Origin: a virus
IMG/VR virus record: IMGVR_UViG_3300042516_000113
Span: 1 to 28,261 of that record
DNA: 28,261 nt
Strand: one strand, 5' to 3'
The notes under the pieces: generated by a model
Told to the model about the DNA's origin: nothing
What the model saw: the letters and a program-made list of their open reading frames with translations, nothing else
Databases searched by the model: none
Shown here: one piece after another, positions 15,895 through 22,403 of the stretch
Layout of the letters: each line of letters opens with the position of its first letter
Numbering within the stretch: position 1 is the stretch's first letter
Translations under genes and position numbers: made by a program

Positions 15895-16755
15895 TTACTT
15901 CTTCTTCTTTTGGTTCTTCAACAGACCAGTGTCGGCTGTTGCGGAAGCACCAATAGAAGCAAGAGCAGACAGCGAACCACCAAAGGTGTAAGTACCAGTG
16001 TGTTGTAGTTCCATCCACGGACATAGCCAAATTGTTCCGCCCATCTTGATTACATTCTGACAGAACATGTAGTCTTCCGACAGATAACGCTTCGTCGCAG
16101 GATCGATGATGCAGTCGAAGTAAGCATGGATTTCACGAGTACCATCAAACGCAGCAGTGCGAACATGGTCTGGCTTGTAGCTGTATTGCGGATAAGCAGC
16201 TTTGTATTCGTCGAACACTTTGCGCTTAATCATCATGAAGCCAGTTCCGATCTCAAGAACCTTAGCTGGTTCGTTCAGTTTGATTTCAGTTTGACCAGCA
16301 TCGACGATTGGATTGAACACGAAGTCGCCAACGTATTTTTCAAGTTCGTTAGGATTCTCATCGCCTACACCTTTGTTGACAGCTTGTACGATCTTTTCCC
16401 AAGAGATGCATTTCTTAGGATATGGACCACCGATGATATCGTACGGAGATTCATCATCCTGCAACGCAAGCAACGAAAGAACGTCATTCGGATTGAATCC
16501 GATATCCGAGTCGATAAACATCATGTGAGTCGAGTCAGAACGCAAGAACTCATCAACGCAGTAGTTGCGAGCGCGAGTAATCAGCGATTCATTAAACAGG
16601 TAATAAACTCGCATTTCAATACCATACTTGACGCACATAGCAGTCAAGTCAGCAATAGAACGGCAGTATGTACCATGACATTGACCGCCATACATTGGCG
16701 TAGCAACAAACAGCTTGCGCTTACGCAGTTCTTCAATTTCAACTTTGATTTCCAT
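15895..16755 (-). CDS. GT-A type glycosyltransferase
   Basis: 286 residues. The N-terminus LFVATPMYGGQCHGTYCRS and the segment MMFIDSDIGF (DxD at D82-S-D84) are the nucleotide-sugar binding features of GT-A glycosyltransferases. A second acidic region, LSEDYMFCQN, and a basic tail ending QKKKK follow. Similar proteins are common in T4-like marine phages. The acceptor could be DNA, a virion protein or a host surface molecule. Its position at the end of the hypermodification island supports DNA only weakly. It lacks the LEDFFS-type tail of the other glycosyltransferase. Its start overlaps the preceding stop by 1 bp. Confidence 0.8.
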   Translation of the reverse strand: MEIKVEIEELRKRKLFVATPMYGGQCHGTYCRSIADLTAMCVKYGIEMRVYYLFNESLITRARNYCVDEFLRSDSTHMMFIDSDIGFNPNDVLSLLALQDDESPYDIIGGPYPKKCISWEKIVQAVNKGVGDENPNELEKYVGDFVFNPIVDAGQTEIKLNEPAKVLEIGTGFMMIKRKVFDEYKAAYPQYSYKPDHVRTAAFDGTREIHAYFDCIIDPATKRYLSEDYMFCQNVIKMGGTIWLCPWMELQHTGTYTFGGSLSALASIGASATADTGLLKNQKKKK

Positions 16756-17030
16756 TATACAATGATTCCTTGTTTTGGTGTGATGATTTTACCAGTCAAT
16801 TCTTTGTAGTGATTGACTAGTGGTTCTTGTGGGTCAAGAATGCATAGGATGGAAGATTTCTCAAGATATACTTTTTCAGTGATAGCATACGGCGAGAACT
16901 TCATCAAGACCAACCCTTTATCTGGGTGCATGGCAAGCGAATATGGATTATGTGCTACTTGAACATCAGTCATCTCAAGTTCGCAAATAATATCTTCGCC
17001 TGTAATTAGTTTTACTAGTTTGACTTCCAT
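16755..17030 (-). CDS. Small Sm-fold-like conserved phage protein (copy A)
   Basis: 91 residues from the ATG at 17030; a GTG one codon earlier (17033) is an alternative. Sequence begins VKLVKLITGEDIICELE, then NPYSLAMHP, MKFSPYAITEKV, SSILCILDPQEPLVNHYKE. The alternating hydrophobic pattern with KLxTGExI at the start suggests a small beta-barrel like Sm/Lsm proteins. It is a clear paralogue of the next gene upstream (17030-17317). I recognise the family from T4-like phages but not a function; RNA binding is inference. It overlaps neighbours by one base on each side. Confidence 0.7.
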   Translation of the reverse strand: MEVKLVKLITGEDIICELEMTDVQVAHNPYSLAMHPDKGLVLMKFSPYAITEKVYLEKSSILCILDPQEPLVNHYKELTGKIITPKQGIIV

Positions 17031-17317
17031 CACGGCACCGACGATACGATGCTCTTGCGTGGCTTGGTGACCTTAGCAGTAGCATTTTCAAAATCATCAA
17101 CCAACGATTCAACTGGAGTGACAATAAACATAATATGTTTCTTATCGATGGTAACAAACTTAGCAGCAGATGTGTACTGCATGTAAGGGATGAACACTAA
17201 GCGACCATCATTTACAGCAACCAACATAGCATTGGTCAACTCTACAGAGTCGCCCTTATCTTCCAGCTCAGAAATGATTTCTTCGCCAGTAGTCAATTTA
17301 ATAACTTCTACACTCAT
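17030..17317 (-). CDS. Small Sm-fold-like conserved phage protein (copy B)
   Basis: 95 residues beginning VEVIKLTTGEEIISELEDKG, with FIPYMQYTSAAKFVTIDKKH, IMFIVTPVESLVDDF. It matches copy A at the KL-TGE-I motif, at the central FxPY segment and at the P-x-E-x-LV ending, so the pair arose by tandem duplication. A more distant third member may be at 25910-26326. The start ATG at 17317 has AGAGGA 8 nt upstream and overlaps the deformylase stop by 4 bp. Function unknown. Confidence 0.72.
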   Translation of the reverse strand: MSVEVIKLTTGEEIISELEDKGDSVELTNAMLVAVNDGRLVFIPYMQYTSAAKFVTIDKKHIMFIVTPVESLVDDFENATAKVTKPRKSIVSSVP

Positions 17318-17847
17318 TTTAATATCCTCTTCAATTTTGCCAGTTTCTTCTGGCGTTTCAGTGCGATTTCTTTCTGGACGAAAGAAGCTCGGTCAATATA
17401 CTTAGTTCCATTCATATGGTCTAATTCGTGGAGAAAGCAACGAGCAGCCATGCCAGTAAACTTTCTTGTCATGATTTCGCCACTCGGTTCAGCATAACGA
17501 ACTTTGATATGACGCGCTCGTTTAATTTTGATACCAAGTCCAGGGAAAGACAAACACCCTTCTTCCAACATAATTTCTTCGCTAGATTCGTCAATCAATT
17601 TAGGATTGAAACAAACAAGAGCAGGAACAGCTTCCATCGCAAATGCTCTGTAAGGTAAACCGATCTGATTAGCAGAAAGACCGATACCGCCATGGTGGCG
17701 CATAGATTCAACTAGATCGTATGCTAATTGAATCGGGTCGATGGCTGGATTATCAAAATCAAATCTAGGCATCTCCTGTGAAAGGATAGGGTCAGTATCC
17801 TTCACTAGAGCATGCACAACACCTTTATAACTTGTTACATCTTTCAT
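17314..17847 (-). CDS. def: Peptide deformylase
   Basis: 177 residues. All three catalytic motifs are present: GIGLSANQ (54-61), EGCLS with metal-ligand C98 (96-100), and H140-E141-L-D-H144. The enzyme removes the formyl group from N-terminal methionine of new proteins. Phage deformylases are known in marine cyanophages, where they may favour turnover of host photosystem or phage proteins. The C-terminus is basic and helical (EIALKRQKKLAKLKR). It overlaps the TET/JBP-like gene and copy B by 4 bp each, so it is translationally embedded in the modification operon. Confidence 0.95.
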   Translation of the reverse strand: MKDVTSYKGVVHALVKDTDPILSQEMPRFDFDNPAIDPIQLAYDLVESMRHHGGIGLSANQIGLPYRAFAMEAVPALVCFNPKLIDESSEEIMLEEGCLSFPGLGIKIKRARHIKVRYAEPSGEIMTRKFTGMAARCFLHELDHMNGTKYIDRASFVQKEIALKRQKKLAKLKRILK

Positions 17848-19205
17848 GAAAAGAATGCCTCGAGAGAAGTTGGTTTAGTTTCAAGTGCTTCCGGATGATA
17901 TCTAGCAAGCATATCTTTACCATCTTTGTCTGGCATTCCTTCGATAAACTTATACCACTCTTTGCTTTCCCACATGTTAGGTGATACACCGTTCCATAAT
18001 GGACGCCATTCAGGATGGTCTTGGTTCAGACGACGTGCTTCTACGAAGTCACGACGCAGAGTTTCATATTCCCATGAACCAAGTTCTTTCATGTTCTCAC
18101 GGAAGTAACAGACGATAGACATGCGCTCGACGCAGTCCATACAGCAGTCATCTGATGGTGGTAGGATTTCCGTATTGCCATGAATCGCTGCATGGTTAGC
18201 AACAAGCAACACATCTCCTGGGCGGATATTGATTGCTACTCGGAACTCTGGCAATACCAAGTAGCCACCGCGATAATCTTTACCGTTGGTAACGACACCA
18301 AGGTTAGAGTATCCTTCAGCAAGGTCGCCAGCATCTCGATGTGCGGCAGTACGGAAATTCTTGTTAATAGTAATCGTGGTAAAGACAGTATCTTCAGCAA
18401 CACGGAAACGCTTATCTAGCGCATCAGAATGTTGCTTCTGAATGCCATAGCGTTGTGGTAGTAAATCTTTGAAGAACTTATCTAGCTTACGGAAGTATGG
18501 GAACGCTTTCTCAAACAGTTCTGGGTTCTTCCAGTTGTAAGCGCACATGCGACCATAAGGGATGCGCGGATAACGGTCAAAGAAACCAGCGATACCTGAG
18601 TTGACGACAGTGGCATAAGTCGTACCAGAAATACAATCAGCCATTTCTTTGGCTTGTTTGGTCTGTTCTTGTTTAGATAGCTTGACAGCCTTAGCCAACC
18701 AAGTGTCAAAGAAACCTTCGTATTCTTCATTCGGTTCTAGGCGAGCAGTAATCTTGTTGCGTAGCCAGACCAGACCGCGAGTTGACTCAGCTTTATAACT
18801 GGCTTTCTCAGCAATCAACGTCTGTACTGGGTCAGAACCATCAAGTGTGGTATGCGGATTCATCATAGCATCAAGCACAGCCATCTGCCAATCAGTCACC
18901 CAATCACGACCACCGCACTGCTCGGTCTTTGGTCCAGCTGCAAGTCCACGATTCTGGCTTTCAGTTGCACCTTTGATGAGTCCTTCGTATGCACCGAGTT
19001 GTTCTTCAGCAGTGTAAACTCCCTTGCGAAACTTGAATGCAATGTTGTGTTCGCCGTTGCCTTCTAGCAAAGAATTGTTTGGCATATAGAAATCGCAGTC
19101 TTCTTCGATAAGAAGATCGTAGTGCGATTCGTCTAGGAAAGTTCCTAGCAAATGTTCACAGTTAAGCCATTTGTCAGCTGTGATTACTCTTACTTCTTTA
19201 GTCAT
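17844..19205 (-). CDS. TET/JBP-like 2OG-Fe(II) dioxygenase with clamp-type tail
   Basis: 453 residues. The double-stranded beta-helix core has H289-R-D291 in NFRTAAHRDAGD, then GGYLVLPEFRVAINIRPGDV, distal H342 in AAIHGNTE, and R361 before MSIVCYFRE. This order and the GG-L-P-x-RVA and HGN phrases match the TET/JBP family, which hydroxylates thymine or 5-methylcytosine in DNA. Residues 1-280 contain no domain I recognise. A small cysteine cluster (CCMDC, 354-358) follows the core histidine. The protein ends TKPTSLEAFFS, like the polymerase tail. The start at 19205 has GAGGAG 8 nt upstream; an in-frame ATG at 19223 would include that site. It overlaps the fusion gene by 8 bp. Confidence 0.85.
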   Translation of the reverse strand: MTKEVRVITADKWLNCEHLLGTFLDESHYDLLIEEDCDFYMPNNSLLEGNGEHNIAFKFRKGVYTAEEQLGAYEGLIKGATESQNRGLAAGPKTEQCGGRDWVTDWQMAVLDAMMNPHTTLDGSDPVQTLIAEKASYKAESTRGLVWLRNKITARLEPNEEYEGFFDTWLAKAVKLSKQEQTKQAKEMADCISGTTYATVVNSGIAGFFDRYPRIPYGRMCAYNWKNPELFEKAFPYFRKLDKFFKDLLPQRYGIQKQHSDALDKRFRVAEDTVFTTITINKNFRTAAHRDAGDLAEGYSNLGVVTNGKDYRGGYLVLPEFRVAINIRPGDVLLVANHAAIHGNTEILPPSDDCCMDCVERMSIVCYFRENMKELGSWEYETLRRDFVEARRLNQDHPEWRPLWNGVSPNMWESKEWYKFIEGMPDKDGKDMLARYHPEALETKPTSLEAFFS

Positions 19206-20766
19206 TTGTTTTCTCCTCGGCATTTAGTAGTCGTTCATATTCTTTATAGAATAGACGCATATTAGTTGGATTGTCTTTGTGTAGCGGTATCATAGTTAGG
19301 AACAAAGAAGCTGTCAGTTTTCTCAACAATTCAGTTTCTTCGCCAAACACATCTCTAAACGCTTTTATGATTTGCTCATGTCCCTTATCATAATACACCG
19401 CTTCGCCATCGGAAGTAATTGAATACAATTGTGAATCAATGTAGTCATACTTGCCAACTACCGAATGCATTAGTTTAGCCATATCGTAGAACCAGTGACC
19501 TGAGAACTCACCACGCGGATCTACTAATTTAAGTTGTTTCGTGTTAAAGTCGTAGAACATATTTGCGAAATGTAAGTCGCCGTGATACATTGTACGAGAA
19601 TCACCAAATCTAGCAGATAATTCAGATTGCAGGTTCTCAAGGAAAGCATAATCTCTGACATATTTATCTTTTATCTCTGGCAAAAATAAGTTTGCTGCAC
19701 GAAGTCTTTCAACATTCTTCAAAAAGTTAGAACCCCAATAGCTGGAACTCTCTCTAGAAATCGAAGTCTCGCATAGCTTTATGAATCTATTTATGGAATT
19801 GAATATTTCTACCCAAGTTTCGTAGCTCTTATCCAAGAACAAAGCAATGTCACGTAGACTCGGAGCATAGATGTAGTCCATGGTGTACATTGATTTCTCA
19901 ACATCAATACTATTGACGCGAGGATAGTACACAGAATATTTCTGTGGTAGATTCTGAATGAAACTAGCTTCTGCCATCAACTTAGCAGTATCAGTGGAAC
20001 GCTTTGTAACAATTTTAGTATTGTTTCCAATATCATTAACTGTTATGTTATTAAACACGCGCTCTTTTCTAATAGAGCGATTCGCGATATATTCTGACAG
20101 TGTCCCAAAGTCTAGCAGTTCGCCATTCCAAATAGGTGCTTGGAACGAACAGCCATAACGATATTGCATTCTTTCGAACACATGAGAAAACTGAGTTTCT
20201 CCGCTGTGTTGTAAATCTTCGAACGCTTTGATATAATCTTTAACATTCTTGAGCGAGTACACGCCACAAGCTGCAGTGTTGGTCGGTGGTCGATCTTGCG
20301 GTTTGTCAAAGAACTTGATTGAGTTCGAGTCAACCGTTTTAACCATACACCATCTCGCCCAATCAGTAACGATAGAAGTATAGACTTTGTTAGCATCATG
20401 GTCTAGGGAATCTGGTAGAACAGGAATGGCATCGCTAAGGAATACGATAGCGGTATCTAGGTCATGTAAGCCAGCATACAACGAAGTAGCTGGACCCTGC
20501 ACCAAAGAAAGATCGACCTTGAAGAATTTAATTTCCTTGTCAATCTTACCATTTAATTCCAGCGCATAACGAATCGCATCTTCTTGTTCTTGATTAGATG
20601 TGATAATACGCACCTCTTTTCCGAGATGCATAGTTCTCTCGACGATATGTCGAATAATTGGTTTTTCTTGATATGGCAAGCAACACTTAGGATACTGCTT
20701 TCCCAATTCATTGAATCGAGAACCTGCACCTGCTGCTGGGATTACCACTGCATCAACAAAAGTCAT
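19198..20766 (-). CDS. Nucleotidyltransferase-kinase fusion protein
   Basis: 522 residues with two enzyme domains. Residues 1 to ~230 are a sugar-nucleotidyltransferase with VVIPAAGAGSRF and the activating lysine in KQYPKCCLP, plus an acidic VFLSDA. Residues ~255-522 are an aminoglycoside phosphotransferase/choline-kinase fold with H395-G-D397-LH-x-x-N402 (Brenner motif) and metal-binding D416-P-R. The pair would phosphorylate a small sugar or alcohol and then transfer an NMP to it, giving an NDP-activated donor. Similar combinations occur in bacterial capsule and choline pathways. It overlaps the HAD gene by 14 bp and the dioxygenase by 8 bp. The substrate is unknown. Confidence 0.85.
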   Translation of the reverse strand: MTFVDAVVIPAAGAGSRFNELGKQYPKCCLPYQEKPIIRHIVERTMHLGKEVRIITSNQEQEDAIRYALELNGKIDKEIKFFKVDLSLVQGPATSLYAGLHDLDTAIVFLSDAIPVLPDSLDHDANKVYTSIVTDWARWCMVKTVDSNSIKFFDKPQDRPPTNTAACGVYSLKNVKDYIKAFEDLQHSGETQFSHVFERMQYRYGCSFQAPIWNGELLDFGTLSEYIANRSIRKERVFNNITVNDIGNNTKIVTKRSTDTAKLMAEASFIQNLPQKYSVYYPRVNSIDVEKSMYTMDYIYAPSLRDIALFLDKSYETWVEIFNSINRFIKLCETSISRESSSYWGSNFLKNVERLRAANLFLPEIKDKYVRDYAFLENLQSELSARFGDSRTMYHGDLHFANMFYDFNTKQLKLVDPRGEFSGHWFYDMAKLMHSVVGKYDYIDSQLYSITSDGEAVYYDKGHEQIIKAFRDVFGEETELLRKLTASLFLTMIPLHKDNPTNMRLFYKEYERLLNAEEKTND

Positions 20767-21085
20767 TTACATTCACCGCTTTGTCATCAATATAAAAATC
20801 GCCGTATGGCTTTCCAAAAATCAATTCATCATAAGGTACAGCGTATTCTGTAAGCCATTGACGAGTTATACTACCAACATCATTCTCAATTGCTTCGAGA
20901 TTACCTTTGTGAGTCAACATTCTACGTGCACTATGAATAATGATAGTATGTCCTTCCGATTTAAGCCAGCGAAGCTTCTCAATGACCTTGTCATTTGGTT
21001 TTGCTAGGCTGTACTTACTATATGTATCCGTCTTAGAATGGTCGGGATAACAGATAGTGTCATCAAGATCTACAACATATATCAC
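20753..21085 (-). CDS. HAD-superfamily phosphatase, capsule-type
   Basis: 110 residues. The nucleophile motif is D6-L-D8-DT at the N-terminus; IIIHSARRM is motif II, K of FGKPYGDFYIDDKAVN is motif III with the DD pair as motif IV. This compact form is common in capsule and sugar-nucleotide gene sets. It begins with GTG at 21085, overlapping the glycosyltransferase stop (GTGA), with GAGGA 9 nt upstream. No in-frame ATG lies close by. It probably dephosphorylates a sugar or polyol phosphate in the pathway of the neighbouring fusion enzyme. Confidence 0.85.
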   Translation of the reverse strand: MIYVVDLDDTICYPDHSKTDTYSKYSLAKPNDKVIEKLRWLKSEGHTIIIHSARRMLTHKGNLEAIENDVGSITRQWLTEYAVPYDELIFGKPYGDFYIDDKAVNVNDFC

Positions 21086-21918
21086 GAGAAGAAGTCCTCT
21101 AGCGAAGCGACTTCACCCTGCAATCCACGCTTGTAAGCTTCCTGCCAAGAAATCTTAACTTCCCAACGGAACTCGTCTTCATCATTCAGACCAGCTTTCC
21201 AAGATGGATTTTCTTTCTTAACTAATTCTACCAGTCCAGGAAATTCCTTGACTAGCGAAAGAATACATTTCTTTTGTAGTTCGTTAGTACGGACAGTAGA
21301 GTTTCCACCCTTACGACCATGCGGATGATTGAACGCATACTTGTAAATAATAGCGTTCTTGTTTCCAGTGGTAAGGAGTTTTAGAATCAGATAGAAATCT
21401 TCGTAGAGTTTAATCTCTTTGTCTTTCTGGTACATACCATCAAATCGAATACCTTGCTCAAATAAATGAGCGACATTCAAACCATAACAGCTGTACGAGC
21501 GACCGATTTCTTTTACATCTTCTAGCACTCGATTGTTTCCGCCTTGGTCGGAGATACCAACCATCGGATACGTGTCAAGATTAGCGTCAACCATTTTGAA
21601 CATATCATACCAGTCTTGGACTTCCATATTGACTAGCTTCATGTTTTCATCGCGCTTCTTGAACGTGCAAGAATCGTCAATAATCATTACCTTAGTCGCA
21701 CCAGTACCGTGGAACTTTTCGATGACCTTCTGGCGGACATCGGCGATACCGTCAGTCTGACCCAAATCAACTACCTTAGCAGTTGGGTTGTTTTGTTTAA
21801 GAAGTTCAGCACGACCTGAATGTGTGACAAGAACCACCCGACTTTGAATTTCGGGTGGCATAGCATTATAACATTTCTGATTGTCTTCGCGCATGAATGT
21901 GGGAATTACTACAATCAT
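21082..21918 (-). CDS. TET-associated-type glycosyltransferase with clamp-type tail
   Basis: 278 residues. GT-A features: MIVVIPTFMRED at the start, GIADVRQKVIEKF, and VMIIDDSCTF (D81-D82-S83) as the donor-metal site. The GIxxxRxxI...MIIDD layout matches the family called TET-associated glycosyltransferases (TAGT), which I recall being predicted to glycosylate hydroxymethylated bases in phage DNA. The end is GEVASLEDFFS, identical over six residues to the gp43 tail. The start at 21918 has GGAG 6 nt upstream; an ATG at 21930 lacks a Shine-Dalgarno site and overlaps this one. It is the first gene of the island operon behind the promoter at 21944-21972. Confidence 0.8.
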   Translation of the reverse strand: MIVVIPTFMREDNQKCYNAMPPEIQSRVVLVTHSGRAELLKQNNPTAKVVDLGQTDGIADVRQKVIEKFHGTGATKVMIIDDSCTFKKRDENMKLVNMEVQDWYDMFKMVDANLDTYPMVGISDQGGNNRVLEDVKEIGRSYSCYGLNVAHLFEQGIRFDGMYQKDKEIKLYEDFYLILKLLTTGNKNAIIYKYAFNHPHGRKGGNSTVRTNELQKKCILSLVKEFPGLVELVKKENPSWKAGLNDEDEFRWEVKISWQEAYKRGLQGEVASLEDFFS

Positions 21919-21943
21919 TTGTATCTCCATAATATATGGTACT

Positions 21944-21972
21944 ATTATACCCTAATTTGGGTATTTTGTAAA
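21944..21972 (-). promoter_or_regulatory. Promoter of the hypermodification operon (box-associated class)
   Basis: Minus strand TTTACA (21972-21967), 17-bp spacer, TATAAT (21949-21944). A TAAGTCGTTGATTT box ends 10 bp upstream of the -35. The short leader can fold CCATA/TATGG around the region just before the GGAG site. Confidence 0.78.
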
Positions 21973-21980
21973 ATAACCTT

Positions 21981-22006
21981 AAAAATCAACGACTTACGCG
22001 ATTGAT
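21981..22006 (-). terminator. Terminator overlapping the cytidylyltransferase stop codon
   Basis: Minus-strand RNA AUCAA(U)CG-loop-CGUUGAU forms 7 bp with one bulged U. UUUU follows. The TAA stop (21996-21994) lies in the loop region. The 3' arm is part of the AAGTCGTTGATTT box. Confidence 0.55.
21983..21996 (-). repeat. Single copy of the TAAGTCVTTGATTT box
   Basis: Fifth visible copy of the 14-nt motif (others at 3359-3372, 3384-3397, 6085-6098, 6147-6160). It overlaps both the upstream gene's stop codon and the terminator arm. Confidence 0.7.
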
Positions 22007-22401
22007 AGTCGGTTTCTCAGTTCTGAAGTGCTTAGTTTATGGCTTCGGCGATTATAGTAGATATCGATATTATTATCAATACAGAACTGCTTGCCAGTGA
22101 AATCTTTTCCGATATAGTCAGAACCGATAATACGAACATCAATCGGCAGGATAGCTAACAAATCCATCAAGTCAGCTTCGGTGGCATAAACATAGATTTC
22201 GTCTACGAACTTGCATGCACGAAGTTGAATGAATCTTTCGGTGATAGTTTGTATTGGTTTGTTCTTTTCAGGACGATCGATAGTCGGATCAGTTTGAAGA
22301 CCAGCAATCAACCAATCACAGTTCTCTTTTGCTTCTTCTAACATAGCAACATGACCTGCGTGTAATAGATCGAACGCTGATGCAGTGAATCCCACTTTCA
22401 T
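21994..22401 (-). CDS. Cytidylyltransferase-like nucleotidyltransferase (TagD/RfaE-type)
   Basis: 135 residues, the usual size for glycerol-3-phosphate cytidylyltransferase. The HxGH motif is H14-A-G-H17 after FTASAFDLL, and the second signature appears as KLSTSELR (family RTxGISTT variant). Such enzymes couple CTP or ATP to a phosphorylated polyol or heptose. It follows gp46 by 2 nt and lies upstream of the island promoter, so it is expressed with the 47-46 operon while its likely pathway partners sit in the next one. An alternative role is cofactor metabolism (a pantetheine- or nicotinamide-type adenylyltransferase). Confidence 0.82.
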   Translation of the reverse strand: MKVGFTASAFDLLHAGHVAMLEEAKENCDWLIAGLQTDPTIDRPEKNKPIQTITERFIQLRACKFVDEIYVYATEADLMDLLAILPIDVRIIGSDYIGKDFTGKQFCIDNNIDIYYNRRSHKLSTSELRNRLSIA

Positions 22402-22403
22402 AA

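Noticed and set aside
17844-19205. Calling the product base J synthase or a 5mC oxidase outright
   Set aside because: The core motifs support the TET/JBP family but do not separate thymine from 5-methylcytosine as substrate, and no methyltransferase is in the window.
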